Positions 36,206-45,614 of a stretch of DNA of 64,000 nucleotides are shown here, in pieces. The translations under genes were made by a program, and so were the position numbers. Position 1 is the first letter of the stretch. Each line of letters begins with the position of its first letter. This stretch comes from Roseovarius sp. S88 (GTDB lineage Bacteria; Pseudomonadota; Alphaproteobacteria; Rhodobacterales; Rhodobacteraceae), in NCBI RefSeq assembly GCF_037023735.1, contig NZ_CP146069.1, forward strand, positions 2,397,501-2,461,500. Direction: 5' to 3'. The notes beneath the pieces are model-generated. The model had not been told where the DNA came from. It did no database searches and was given only the letters and a program-made list of their open reading frames with translations.

Positions 36206-36331
36206 AGCGAAGACACGCTCATTTTGGTGTGCGACATATTTTCCGACAAAAACGATCAAGAAAAGACTTGCGGGTTCATGGTTGTTTCGCTTACCTGACA
36301 AATATAGTTGGATTTAAAAGAGACCTCTCAC

Positions 36332-37357
36332 ATGGCACAGATCACACCACTCCGCACAGTTTCCGCCCTGCTCCTTGCGACCTGCACCGCCCTGCCTGCC
36401 TATGCCGAAGGCGAATTGAACCTCTACTCGTCGCGCCATTATGACACCGACGAACGGCTCTATTCGGACTTCGAAGAGCAAACCGGCATCACCATCAACC
36501 GCATCGAAGGCAAAGGCGATGAATTGATCCAGCGCATGGCCGCCGAGGGTGAGAATTCGCCAGCGGATGTGCTGCTCACTGTCGACACCTCACGGCTGGA
36601 ACGCGCCAAAGACGCTGGCATTCTACAGTCGATTGACAGCGCCGTTCTGGAAGAACGCGTGGCAGGCAACCTGCAGGACAGCGACAACCAGTGGTTCGGG
36701 TTCTCACAACGCGGTCGGATCATTTTCTATGACAAAGCAGATGTGAGCGAACCGCCACAAAACTACGCCGATTTGGCGGACCCTAAATACAAAGGTCTGA
36801 TCTGCATCCGCTCGTCCAGCAACGTCTATAACCAGACCCTGTTGGCCAGCATCATCACCCATGACGGCGCAGAGGCTGCCAAGGCCTGGGCCGAAGGTGT
36901 TGTCGCCAACATGGCGCGCGAACCCCAAGGTGGCGACACCGACCAGCTGCGCGGCGTTGTTTCGGGTGAATGCGAGATTGCCGTGTCGAACACCTATTAC
37001 TTCGCCCGTTCACTGCGCAAAGATGTCGACGGGCTTTCCGGGTCAACCGAAATGCTCGGCTGGGTCTTCCCCAACCAAAGTGACCGCGGCACACATATGA
37101 ATCTCTCAGGCGGCGGCGTGGCTGCGCATGCGCCCAACAAGGAGAATGCCATCAAGTTCCTAGAATACCTCGCCAGTGACAGCGCGCAACAGTATTTCTC
37201 GGCGGGCAATGACGAATTCCCCGCCGTGAAGGATGTGCCATTGGCTGATAGTGTAGCAGCTATGGGCGAATTCAAGGCCGACGAGGTCAGCCTGTCGGAC
37301 GTGGCCAAGAACCTGCCCGAAGCACAGAAGATCTTCAACGCGGTTGGCTGGCAGTAA
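36332..37357 (+). CDS. fbpA: ferric iron ABC transporter substrate-binding protein
   Basis: Periplasmic binding protein of 341 residues. The signal peptide MAQITPLRTVSALLLATCTALPAYA ends near residue 25. The mature protein starts ELNLYSSRHYDTDERLYSDFEEQTG, typical of FbpA/FutA iron-binding proteins, and has the paired-tyrosine iron motif SNTYYFARSL (about 220). It should carry Fe3+ to an inner-membrane ABC transporter, but no permease or ATPase gene lies nearby, so those are elsewhere. I saw no clear iron-responsive operator in the 126-base upstream gap. Confidence 0.9.
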   Translation: MAQITPLRTVSALLLATCTALPAYAEGELNLYSSRHYDTDERLYSDFEEQTGITINRIEGKGDELIQRMAAEGENSPADVLLTVDTSRLERAKDAGILQSIDSAVLEERVAGNLQDSDNQWFGFSQRGRIIFYDKADVSEPPQNYADLADPKYKGLICIRSSSNVYNQTLLASIITHDGAEAAKAWAEGVVANMAREPQGGDTDQLRGVVSGECEIAVSNTYYFARSLRKDVDGLSGSTEMLGWVFPNQSDRGTHMNLSGGGVAAHAPNKENAIKFLEYLASDSAQQYFSAGNDEFPAVKDVPLADSVAAMGEFKADEVSLSDVAKNLPEAQKIFNAVGWQ

Positions 37358-37380
37358 GCACTGCAGATTTTTCTGAGAGG

Positions 37381-37407
37381 GGCCGGTAAATTCGAAATTT
37401 TCCGGCC
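37381..37407. terminator. hairpin between convergent fbpA and mltB
   Basis: GGCCGG and CCGGCC arms enclose the partly self-complementary AT segment TAAATTCGAAATTTT, giving a 27-base near-palindrome 24 bases after the fbpA stop. It lies 4 bases before the convergent mltB stop at 37412. It could serve both genes; there is no long T run. Confidence 0.65.
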
Positions 37408-37411
37408 TCGC

Positions 37412-38653
37412 TTATTTCACAAGAAGCGCTTTCATTTGCGCCTCGGGAAAACACGTCGCCGCCTGCCCCGTCGCCTCTTGCCAACGGCCAATCGACCGGC
37501 GGGTTTTGAACCCCGGAAGGCCATCGACCCCGCCCACATCATGCCCCATCTCGACCAAGGCGGCCTGCATTGCAGCCACATCCGAGCGATACAGCCCCCC
37601 AACCTTGCCCCAGGGCGCGCCAAAATCTCCCACACCAAACTGGATGCGGTCGCCAACATGACCCACGAACAGCGCATAGAGGTCACTGGTGTTGTAATCT
37701 TTCAGCACATAGAAATTCGGCGTCACGATAAAAGCCGGGCCATTGCGGCCTGCGGGCATCATCAGGAATCCCTCACCTTTCAGCTCATGGTCCGGGAACG
37801 GTCTGCCCGAGACGCGGGTTATGCCCATGGCCTCCCAGTCTGAAATGCGCCGCCCCTGATCAGGACCTTCCAAAGCGCAAGACACCGACGCAGGCACACG
37901 TACCTCAAATCCCCAGTCACGCCCTTTGACCCAGCCATGCTCCGCCAGATAGCGCGCGATGGAGGCAATCGTGTCCGCCTCAGAGCGCCAGATATCGGCT
38001 TTGCCATCGCCGTTGCCATCTGCCGCGTATTTCAGGAAATTGGATGGCATGAATTGCGGCTGACCAAGCGCCCCTGCCCAACTGCTTTTGAGACGCACAC
38101 CGCCTGCATGACCCGCCTCGGCAATCTCTAGAGCGGCGATAAGCTCGCCCCGGAAGTATTCCGCCCGCCTGCTCATGAACCCTTTCGTGCCCAGCACTTC
38201 AAACGCATTATGCGGGATGTCGACACGGCCATAGCCGCTTTCGCGCCCCCAGATGCCCAGAATGATCCGCCCCGGCACGCCGGTTTCGCGCTCGACCCGG
38301 GCCAGCGTGCCAACATGGGTGCGCGCCATCTGGCGGCCCACAGCGGTTGCTCCATCCACGCTGCCGCGATTGAAATAGCCTCCCGGACTGCCGAATTCGG
38401 CCTGACGCTGCTGTTTCGGGGTCTTGGCTGTCTGCCCCGGCACCACGAGATCCGGCAGGTCCCAGTTGAGCCGCACGCCGTTGAACGCCTGATCAAACGT
38501 GGTGCGCGAGACACCGCGCGCCTTAGCCTCAGGCCAGATGTCTTGGGCAAGCCAGGTTTGATATTGCGCCTCTATTTCGACGCGGCTTTGCGCTATGGCA
38601 TAGCCTGCAGAGAGGTTCAGCAAACATATAAAGCTTAGAAAAAAGTTGCGCAT
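37412..38653 (-). CDS. mltB: lytic murein transglycosylase B (with peptidoglycan-binding domain)
   Basis: Cleaves peptidoglycan between MurNAc and GlcNAc with formation of anhydro-MurNAc. The 413-residue protein starts with a signal peptide (MRNFFLSFICLLNLSAGYAIAQ). The MltB catalytic domain follows, with its Glu in IILGIWGRESGYGR (about 129) and LGQPQFMPSNFLKYAADGNGDGKADIW. A C-terminal peptidoglycan-binding domain has MQAALVEMGHDVGGVDGLPGFKTRRSI. The frame is open 21 codons further upstream; the signal peptide fixes ATG 38653. It follows recN on the same strand, separated by 59 bases. Confidence 0.9.
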   Translation of the reverse strand: MRNFFLSFICLLNLSAGYAIAQSRVEIEAQYQTWLAQDIWPEAKARGVSRTTFDQAFNGVRLNWDLPDLVVPGQTAKTPKQQRQAEFGSPGGYFNRGSVDGATAVGRQMARTHVGTLARVERETGVPGRIILGIWGRESGYGRVDIPHNAFEVLGTKGFMSRRAEYFRGELIAALEIAEAGHAGGVRLKSSWAGALGQPQFMPSNFLKYAADGNGDGKADIWRSEADTIASIARYLAEHGWVKGRDWGFEVRVPASVSCALEGPDQGRRISDWEAMGITRVSGRPFPDHELKGEGFLMMPAGRNGPAFIVTPNFYVLKDYNTSDLYALFVGHVGDRIQFGVGDFGAPWGKVGGLYRSDVAAMQAALVEMGHDVGGVDGLPGFKTRRSIGRWQEATGQAATCFPEAQMKALLVK

Positions 38654-38712
38654 GACCCTGCTCTGGATGCTTTTGGGGTATTCTATCAACCAGGACCGCA
38701 GGCGCAAACGCC

Positions 38713-40358
38713 TCACCCGGCCATAAGCGCCTCTGCCGCTGCGCGCGCCTCTGGCGTGATCTTGTCGCCCGACAGCATGCGACCGATCTCATCCACGCGC
38801 GCATCGTCTGCCAGCGGCGTCACGGTCGAAAGCGTAGCCTCGCCTTCAACGCGTTTTTCCACGCGCCAATGATGCGCGCCGCGTGCGGCCACCTGAGGGG
38901 AATGCGTTACGACCAGGACCTGACCATCCTCGGCCAGTTGCTCCAGACGACGGCCCACGGCATCAGCAGTCGCACCCCCACCCCCCGGTCAATCTCATCA
39001 AAGATCATGGTTAAACCCGATTGCCCTTCCGTCAGGCAGACCTTCAATGCCAGAAGAAAGCGGCTCAGTTCACCACCCGACGCAATCTTTCCCAGAGGCC
39101 CCGCCGGTGCGCCCGGGTTGGTCGCCACGGTAAAGGTCACGGCGTCGGTTCCGCTTTCGCCGGGATCGGTGGCGTCGATTTGCGTGGCAAATATCGCGCG
39201 TTCCATCTTGAGCGGTGCAAGTTCGGCCATAACAGCCGAATCCAAAGCCTTGGCGGCCTCGACGCGCGCCTTGCTCAAAGTACCTGCAGATTTTTCATAC
39301 GCCTTATCAGCCCCTTGCGTCGCCTTCTTCAAGTCGGCAAGATCGGCATCTCCCTGGTCCAGAGCCGCAAGCTGCGCGCGCAGGCGCTCGGCAAACTCCG
39401 CCAGATCATCGGGGGCCACATCATGTTTGCGCGCCTGTGCACGGATGGCAAAGAGGCGCTCCTCGGCCTCTTCCAACTCCAGCGGGTTAAAGCTGAGCGC
39501 TTCCAGGCAGCGGGTCACACCGCTGGCGGCCTCATCCAACTCGGCCAAGGCCCGCCCCAAGGCTGCAATGGGCGCATCAAGCTGCCCTTCGGCACGGTCC
39601 GCGACACCTTCGAGCCAGCGAAGCGCCTCACCCGCCGCATTTTCGGCCCCATCGCTGATCGTGCTGCTGGCCCGTGCGATATCCTCGCGAATGCGCTCGG
39701 CCTGTTGCATCAGGCGGCGGCGCGCATCAAGGTCGGCCTCCTCCCCGGCTTGGGGGGCCAGCGCATCAAGCTCAGCCACCGCATGACGCAGGAAATCCTC
39801 TTCACCGCGTACTTTCTCCAGCGCCGCCTCAGCTTCGGCCAGCGCCTTGTACGCCGCAGCGCGCGCCCGCCAAGCGAGTCGCACAGCCTCTCGCGGCGCC
39901 TCCAGCTCTCCAAAAGCATCAAGCAGGTCCCGGTGGCTTCGCGGGTTGAGCAATCCACGGTCATCATGCTGCCCGTGCAGTTCCACCAGACACTCGGACA
40001 GGGCGCGCAGCACCTCACCCGAACAGCGCCGGTCATTGACCCAAGCTGTTTTGCGCCCTTCAGCGGTGTTAACCCGGCGCAGAATCAGCGTGTCGTCCGA
40101 CGGGATACCCGCCTCTTGGAGCACCGTATGGGCAGGATGATCCGGGGACAGGTCAAACTCAGCCAGCACTTCCCCCTGCTCGGCCCCTTGCCGCACGAGA
40201 TCCGCCCGCCCACGCCAGCCCAGCACAAACCCGAGCGAATCAAGCAAGATCGACTTGCCCGCGCCGGTCTCACCGGTCAGCACATTGAGGCCCGGCTGAA
40301 AGTTCAACTCCAGCCGGTCAATGATGAGGATGTCACGAATATCAAGCGCGCGCAGCAT
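38713..40358 (-). pseudogene. recN: DNA repair protein RecN, reading frame broken by a 1-base shift
   Basis: RecN is an SMC-like ATPase for double-strand break repair. The first part (40358 to about 38975) has Walker A GETGAGKSILLDSL, the coiled-coil middle and the Walker B region MIFDEIDRGVG. The expected continuation GATADAVGRRLEQLAEDGQVLVVTHSPQ is in another frame down to 38713. Joining the two needs one more G in the G5 run at 38975-38979, giving a normal product of about 548 residues. In the sequence as given the first frame instead ends at 38907. Because only one homopolymer base is missing and both halves are otherwise intact, a sequencing error is more likely than a true loss. Confidence 0.9.
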
Positions 40359-40379
40359 AGAGCGCCCCTTGCCAGCGGA

Positions 40380-41231
40380 TCAGAGCCAGCGGCCCTGGAT
40401 CATTTGACGATAAACCTGACGCAACCAGTTGTCGCCCGCCGCCTCCAGCGTCAGACCGCGACCTGTCAGCAGAGTATAGCTGTCTTCGTACCATTCGGTG
40501 GCCTGGAAGTTATGGCCAAGAATAGCCCCGGCTGTGCGGGCCTCATCGGTCAGACCAAGCGACAGATACGCTTCGACCAGACGATGTAACGCCTCGGCGG
40601 TATGAGTCGTGGTTTGGAAATCCTCAACCACCACACGGAACCGGTTGATCGCAGCCGTGAAATGATCACGGCGCAGGTAATAGCGCCCGATCTCCATTTC
40701 CTTCGCCGCAAGATGGTCAAAGGCGAGGTCAAACTTGAGAATCGCCGAGCTGGCATATTCGCTGTCCGGATAGCGCTCAATCACCTCGCGCAAGCTTTGC
40801 AGAGCCTGAAAGGTCAGCCCCTGATCACGGCCCACTTCGTCGATCTGATCATAGTAGCTCAGCGCCAAAAGATATTGCGCATAGGCCGCGTCGCCATCGG
40901 TCGGATAGACGTCAATGTAACGCTGTGCCGCGGCGCGACTGTTTTCGTAATCCTCATCCTTGTGATGCGCAAAAGCCTGCATGATCACAGCGCGTTTGGC
41001 CCATTCAGAAAAGGGGTAGAGCCGCTCTACTTCGGCAAAAAGCGTGGCAGCTTGCTCATTGCGACCGCGTGCCAGGTCAAACTCGGCGCGACCATAAATC
41101 TGCTCCGCCGTGAAGTTCTCATAGTCAACCTGACCACGGTCAATCTTGCCACTGATTCCACTGCAACCAGCAAGGATCGCTGCACTCACCACCAGGGACG
41201 CCAACCAAATCCGCGATTTGCCGCCAGTCAT
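40380..41231 (-). CDS. bamD: outer membrane protein assembly factor BamD
   Basis: Essential lipoprotein of the BAM complex that folds beta-barrel proteins into the outer membrane. The 283-residue protein has a lipoprotein signal with lipobox ILAGC (Cys about 23) followed by TPR-type repeats: AEQIYGRAEFDLARGRNEQAATLFAEVERLYPFSEWA, then YIDVYPTDGDAAYAQYLLALSYYDQI. The length and repeats fit BamD (ComL). It lies between lpxC and recN on the same strand, a common alphaproteobacterial order, with 124 bases to lpxC and 21 to recN. Confidence 0.92.
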   Translation of the reverse strand: MTGGKSRIWLASLVVSAAILAGCSGISGKIDRGQVDYENFTAEQIYGRAEFDLARGRNEQAATLFAEVERLYPFSEWAKRAVIMQAFAHHKDEDYENSRAAAQRYIDVYPTDGDAAYAQYLLALSYYDQIDEVGRDQGLTFQALQSLREVIERYPDSEYASSAILKFDLAFDHLAAKEMEIGRYYLRRDHFTAAINRFRVVVEDFQTTTHTAEALHRLVEAYLSLGLTDEARTAGAILGHNFQATEWYEDSYTLLTGRGLTLEAAGDNWLRQVYRQMIQGRWL

Positions 41232-41355
41232 GCTTGCACGTTCCCTTTAGTAACCCACGCCACAGGGTCTTCGCCCTGCCCTTTGGCGTCCTAGCATATA
41301 ATTTTGCGGTGCAAAACGTCTTTGGCACATTTGCTGTATCAGATGTGATGTAAGG

Positions 41356-42279
41356 TCACGCAACCTCGGGGATTTCGCCCCAATGCACACCAGCCCCTGG
41401 CAAACGTGCCGCCATTGCGGCGTCACATGTGACCACCTCAAACGCTTCTGGATCGGCAAAAAGCGCCCGCAGAAGATCATTGGTCAGTGCATGACCCGCG
41501 CGCTCACCCTGATAATGCCCCAGAATCGGCAGGCCTGCCAAAGCCAGGTCGCCCAGAGCATCCAGCATCTTGTGGCGTACAGGTTCGTCTGGTTGACGCA
41601 AACCACCGGGGCTGACGACGCGATCACCATCAAAAACAACTGCGTTTTCACCTGAACTTCCGCCCAGAGCCAAGCCATTCGCCTGCATAGCGTCAACATC
41701 CGCCTGACGGCAGAAGGTGCGCGAAGTTGACAGCTCACGAACAAAGCTTCCGTTGGCCATATTGAGCACTTTGCTCTGCGCGCCAATCGCCGAATCTTCA
41801 AACTCGATTTTGAATTCGATGGTCAGAGTGTCATTCGGCAACAGCCGCGCCAGTGCATCACCGCGACGGACTTCAACCGGTTTGAGCACCCGTAGCGCCT
41901 TGATCGGCGCATCAAGCGGAAGAACACCAGCCGCAAGTATACCCTGAACAAACTTCGCAGAGCTGCCGTCGAGGATCGGCACTTCAGGGCCGGACACTTC
42001 GATCAGCGCGTTATGAACGCCACAGCCACACAAGGCCGCCATAATATGTTCGATGGTGGACAGGGTCACACCGGCATCGTTCTGCAAACGTGTGCAGAGC
42101 GGCGATTGATTCACCTTGTCCCAGATAGCAGGCAAGTCTTGTTGATCGGCAGACACATCCATGCGGCGGAAGACGATGCCATGATCGACGCCCGCCGAGC
42201 GAATCGTCATTGAGCACGGCTCGCCCGAGTGCAAGCCGACGCCCTCAAACGTCGCTGGAATGTTAATCGTTGTCTGCAC
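41356..42279 (-). CDS. lpxC: UDP-3-O-acyl-N-acetylglucosamine deacetylase
   Basis: Zinc enzyme for the committed step of lipid A synthesis. From GTG 42279 the protein is 307 residues. It has the start INIPATFEGVGLHSGEPC, zinc ligands in LSTIEHIMAAL (His about 80) and the HKxxD motif RHKMLDALGDLALAG (His about 236, Asp about 240), and a C-terminal catalytic His in GERAGHALTND. GTG 42279 is preferred because AGAGG lies 6 bases upstream; a GTG at 42297 is also in frame. It is downstream of ftsZ, separated by the ftsZ terminator, as is common in proteobacteria. Confidence 0.93.
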   Translation of the reverse strand: MQTTINIPATFEGVGLHSGEPCSMTIRSAGVDHGIVFRRMDVSADQQDLPAIWDKVNQSPLCTRLQNDAGVTLSTIEHIMAALCGCGVHNALIEVSGPEVPILDGSSAKFVQGILAAGVLPLDAPIKALRVLKPVEVRRGDALARLLPNDTLTIEFKIEFEDSAIGAQSKVLNMANGSFVRELSTSRTFCRQADVDAMQANGLALGGSSGENAVVFDGDRVVSPGGLRQPDEPVRHKMLDALGDLALAGLPILGHYQGERAGHALTNDLLRALFADPEAFEVVTCDAAMAARLPGAGVHWGEIPEVA

Positions 42280-42442
42280 GACAAACCTCTGTCCCACACC
42301 CTCGATTTGAAGGCACTTGCATGTGTATGTGCAGCTGCGGCATTGCTCAATTCACTCTTTGCAACGTGTTGAAACATGCCCCAGCGTCATCGCGGCGAAA
42401 AATCGCCGAGGACAGTTTTCCTGTGCTCACATCGTTGTTTTC

Positions 42443-42475
42443 AAAAGAAAAACGGGCCGCTTGCCGCAGCCCGTT
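42443..42475 (-). terminator. rho-independent terminator of ftsZ
   Basis: On the minus strand AACGGGC and GCCCGTT form a stem around an 11-base loop (42475-42451), followed by a T-rich run (TTTTTCTTTTG) to about 42443. It lies 31 bases after the ftsZ stop and before the lpxC start at 42279, so it should end the dcw transcript. Confidence 0.85.
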
Positions 42476-42505
42476 CTCAGAAAAACTTGTCTAAATTGAC
42501 GCGCG

Positions 42506-44092
42506 TTAATTCGCTTGGCGCCGCAGGAAAGCCGGGATTTCAATCTGATCCTCTTCCTCCGCACGCGGCTCCGGAGCCGCCTGGGTGGACTGAACCGGCG
42601 GTTGCTGGCGCGTCTGACGCGGTGCTTCGGGAGCACTTTCAGCAGCGTGGCCTGTCATGCGGTTGATCAGCGAGTTAATCCCAAACCGTGGCTTTTCCGC
42701 TTGCGGTTCTGCTGCGGCAGGCGCCGCTGCGAGGGACGCCGCCGGGGCGCGTTGAACAGCAGCTTGCAGACGAGCCATGGCCTCGGGCGATGGCGTTCCG
42801 GCCGATGGCGCGCGTGGCGCCACAAACTCTTCGTTCGGGGTTTCTGCGACAAACGCAGGTTGCTCCGGCGCAGGCGTGTAGGCCGGCGGAGGCAAACCAT
42901 CATCTGCCGTGGCCGGCGCTGGTTCAAAGATGTCTTCCATCTGATCTTCCGCGGCGGCGCGTTGTGCGTCAAAGCCGTGGAACAGGTTCGGCTCTTCCGT
43001 TGTGGCCGCCACGTCTTGTGCTGGCAGCTCTGCCGCCACCTCGTCCGGGACTGCAGCCGCAGCGGCCGGGGCCAGAGGCTCGGCCATCGAGCGACGCGGC
43101 ACCGGAACGTCGGAATGATCAACCGAGGCGTCAATGCCCGTGGCAACCACAGACACACGCATCAAGCCATCCATGCTTGGGTCCAGCGTCGAGCCAACGA
43201 TGATGTTGGCATCGGCATCCACCTCTTCGCGAATGCGGTTGGCCGCCTCATCAAGTTCAAAGAGCGTCAGGTCATGACCGCCAGTGATATTAATGAGGAC
43301 ACCTTTGGCCCCGCGCAGACTGATCTCGTCCAGAAGCGGGTTGGCGATCGCTTTCTCTGCGGCTTGCACGGCACGCTCTTCGCCAGCATCCTCGCCGGTG
43401 CCCATCATGGCCTTGCCCATCTCATCCATCACCGCGCGGACATCGGCAAAGTCAAGATTGATCAGACCCGGACGCACCATCAGGTCCGTCACGCCTTTGA
43501 CACCCTGATAGAGAACATCATCGGCTAGGCTGAACGCTTCGGTGAACGTTGTCTTTTCGTTGGCCAGGCGGAACAGGTTTTGATTGGGGATGATGATCAG
43601 CGTGTCGACCATCTTTTGGAGCTGCTCCACGCCTTCCTCAGCCTGACGCATGCGTTTTGCGCCTTCAAACTGGAAAGGTTTCGTTACAACACCGACAGTT
43701 AGCACACCAAGTTCACGTGCTGCCTGAGCAATAATCGGCGCCGCCCCTGTCCCGGTGCCGCCGCCCATGCCAGCGGTAATGAAGCACATATGCGCCCCCG
43801 CCAGGTGATCGACGATCTGTTCAATGTTTTCCTCAGCGGCAGCCGCGCCGACAGCGGCCTTTGCCCCTGCGCCCAACCCTTCGGTCACTTTCACACCCAG
43901 CTGAATACGTGCATTGGCGTTCGATTGCGACAGAGCCTGCGCATCCGTGTTCGCCACGACGAAATCCACGCCTTCCAGCGCTTTTTCGATCATGTTGTTC
44001 ACGGCGTTTCCGCCTGCGCCGCCCACACCAAATACGGTGATCCTTGGTTTCAGGTCATTGTCCTGACCTGGCATGCTGAGATGTAATGTCAT
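42506..44092 (-). CDS. ftsZ: cell division protein FtsZ
   Basis: Tubulin-like GTPase that forms the division ring. The 528-residue protein has the GTP-binding start [17 protein letters not shown] (about 18-34), the tubulin signature [12 protein letters not shown] (about 106-117) and the T7-loop region [12 protein letters not shown] long variable linker rich in Ala, Pro and Glu (about 335-510) follows, and then the C-terminal peptide [10 protein letters not shown] that binds FtsA and other partners. The long linker is usual for alphaproteobacteria. ATG 44092 is the family start; the frame extends 14 codons upstream. The upstream gap carries a DnaA box and a GANTC site. Confidence 0.96.
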   Translation of the reverse strand: MTLHLSMPGQDNDLKPRITVFGVGGAGGNAVNNMIEKALEGVDFVVANTDAQALSQSNANARIQLGVKVTEGLGAGAKAAVGAAAAEENIEQIVDHLAGAHMCFITAGMGGGTGTGAAPIIAQAARELGVLTVGVVTKPFQFEGAKRMRQAEEGVEQLQKMVDTLIIIPNQNLFRLANEKTTFTEAFSLADDVLYQGVKGVTDLMVRPGLINLDFADVRAVMDEMGKAMMGTGEDAGEERAVQAAEKAIANPLLDEISLRGAKGVLINITGGHDLTLFELDEAANRIREEVDADANIIVGSTLDPSMDGLMRVSVVATGIDASVDHSDVPVPRRSMAEPLAPAAAAAVPDEVAAELPAQDVAATTEEPNLFHGFDAQRAAAEDQMEDIFEPAPATADDGLPPPAYTPAPEQPAFVAETPNEEFVAPRAPSAGTPSPEAMARLQAAVQRAPAASLAAAPAAAEPQAEKPRFGINSLINRMTGHAAESAPEAPRQTRQQPPVQSTQAAPEPRAEEEDQIEIPAFLRRQAN

Positions 44093-44145
44093 TGCTCCGT
44101 CCGCTTTCTGAATGCCTGTTTTTAGGGTCCGCAAATGGCAGCCCC

Positions 44146-44150
44146 GACTC
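44146..44150. promoter_or_regulatory. GANTC (CcrM) site before ftsZ
   Basis: GACTC, 54 bases upstream of the ftsZ ATG. In Caulobacter, methylation of GANTC sites by CcrM affects ftsZ transcription. One short site may also occur by chance. Confidence 0.3.
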
Positions 44151-44233
44151 CGCCAATCTGCCGCGATACTACATTTGGTTAACGTCTACGTCACCCCAAA
44201 AACACAAAAATGACACAAAATCTGGTGGAAAAC

Positions 44234-44242
44234 TTATCCACA
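44234..44242. promoter_or_regulatory. DnaA box before ftsZ
   Basis: TTATCCACA, an exact match to the strong DnaA box, in the 271-base gap between ftsA and ftsZ, 142 bases before the ftsZ ATG. DnaA activates ftsZ in Caulobacter, so the site may link replication and division here. Confidence 0.5.
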
Positions 44243-44363
44243 GTCGCGGGATTTCGCCGAAACCTCCAGATATTGCGGTTACCAGTTGTCCTTGAACCAT
44301 TTTACCGCCCGCTTGAGGGACCGCGCCGGGTAGCGATCCACAGGAATTTCAAAATCCCACCAC

Positions 44364-45614
44364 TCATCCTGGGGATTCTGCAGCGAACAGACACATGCCC
44401 ACAGCGCTGGCGAATCCCGCACCCGTGGCCGCCTGCGGCAAGCCATGCACGCGCAATGGCCGACCGAGTCGCACCTGCTGGCCAAGGATGCGTGTGGCAA
44501 GCCCGTCGAGCCCAGGGATCTGGCTGCCACCGCCGGTGAGCACAATTTGCTGGCTAGGAAGATGCTGGAACCCCGCAGCATCCAGCCGTGCGCGCACCTC
44601 TTCAAGGATTTCCTCCACGCGGGGTCGCATGATGCCAATCAGCTCTGCACGGCTCACGGTACGACGGTCATGCTCCCAATCGCCGGTTTCACCGCCGATC
44701 TCGATCATCTCGCGGTCATCCATGCCGGTGGCCACCACGCCGCCATAAAAGGTCTTGATTCGCTCTGCAGTGGCTTGAGGCACCTGCAGGCCCATTGAGA
44801 TATCACCTGTCACATGCTCGCCGCCAATGCGCACGCTGTCGGAATAGATCATGTGTTTCTTCATGAAGATCGACACGCCTGCACTGCCACCGCCAAGATC
44901 GATGCAAGCGGCACCAAGTTCCTGTTCGTCTTCGACCAGCGCTGAAATGCCCGAGACATAGGCCGAGCTGGCCAGCCCCGCGAGTTCGAGATCGCAGCGT
45001 TTGATACAATGCGCCAGGTTCTGCACCGCTGTGCCATCCACGGTCAGCATATGCATGTCAACGGCCAGGTCCTGTCCCAGTTGACCGCGTGGGTCGATCA
45101 AACCAGAGCGATGATCCAACGCGAAATTCACCGGCTGCGCATGCAGCACTTCGCGCCCTTCGCCATAGTCTGGCACGTCACAGGCCGAAAGAACGCGGCT
45201 GATATCCTGTTCTGACACCATCGTGTCCTCGATGACCACCTGCCCGGCCAGCCCATAGCTGCGCGGTGTCGCGCCCGAGAAACAGGCAATCACGTGATCC
45301 ACGCGGATATTGGCCATCTTCTGCGCCGCCTGAAGCGCCGTGCGAATGGCGCGCTCGGTCTCGCCCATCGTGGCGACCTCGCCATAGCGCACGCCACGCG
45401 AACGCGTGGTCGCAGCACCGATGACACGGAACCCTGCCTGCCCTGCCAGCGCGCCGATACCTTCGGCCTCATGCAACCGGTCTGATCCATCAAAACGCAA
45501 CACAAGACAGGCGATTTTGGACGTTCCCACGTCCAGCACCGCCACAACACCGCGCTGCATCGCTGCCCGGCGCATGTTCCGCATAGCCCGCTGTGAATCG
45601 TATAGTTCAATCAT
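44364..45614 (-). CDS. ftsA: cell division protein FtsA
   Basis: Actin-like ATPase that tethers FtsZ to the membrane. From ATG 45614 the protein has 416 residues. It has the phosphate-1 motif VVAVLDVGTSKIACLVLRF (about 22-40), the 1C-type insert domain, phosphate-2 ACIDLGGGSAGVSIF (about 200-214) and the adenosine motif QQIVLTGGGSQIPGLDGLA. The end is short (MCLFAAESPG), so a strong C-terminal amphipathic membrane helix is not obvious. The ATG overlaps the ftsQ stop (ATGA). Confidence 0.93.
   Translation of the reverse strand: MIELYDSQRAMRNMRRAAMQRGVVAVLDVGTSKIACLVLRFDGSDRLHEAEGIGALAGQAGFRVIGAATTRSRGVRYGEVATMGETERAIRTALQAAQKMANIRVDHVIACFSGATPRSYGLAGQVVIEDTMVSEQDISRVLSACDVPDYGEGREVLHAQPVNFALDHRSGLIDPRGQLGQDLAVDMHMLTVDGTAVQNLAHCIKRCDLELAGLASSAYVSGISALVEDEQELGAACIDLGGGSAGVSIFMKKHMIYSDSVRIGGEHVTGDISMGLQVPQATAERIKTFYGGVVATGMDDREMIEIGGETGDWEHDRRTVSRAELIGIMRPRVEEILEEVRARLDAAGFQHLPSQQIVLTGGGSQIPGLDGLATRILGQQVRLGRPLRVHGLPQAATGAGFASAVGMCLFAAESPG

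Noticed and set aside
38713..40358. Programmed ribosomal frameshift in recN (and murD)
   Set aside because: The shifts lie in plain G runs without a known slippery heptamer or stimulator, and neither family uses frameshifting; a missing base is simpler.
39021..40589. Long plus-strand open frame of 522 codons opposite recN and bamD
   Set aside because: It is antisense to two recognised genes and its residues (many His, Arg, Gln) look like a shadow of GC-rich coding DNA, without any recognisable domain.
42515..43528. Plus-strand open frame opposite ftsZ
   Set aside because: Arg-rich shadow of the ftsZ linker coding strand.
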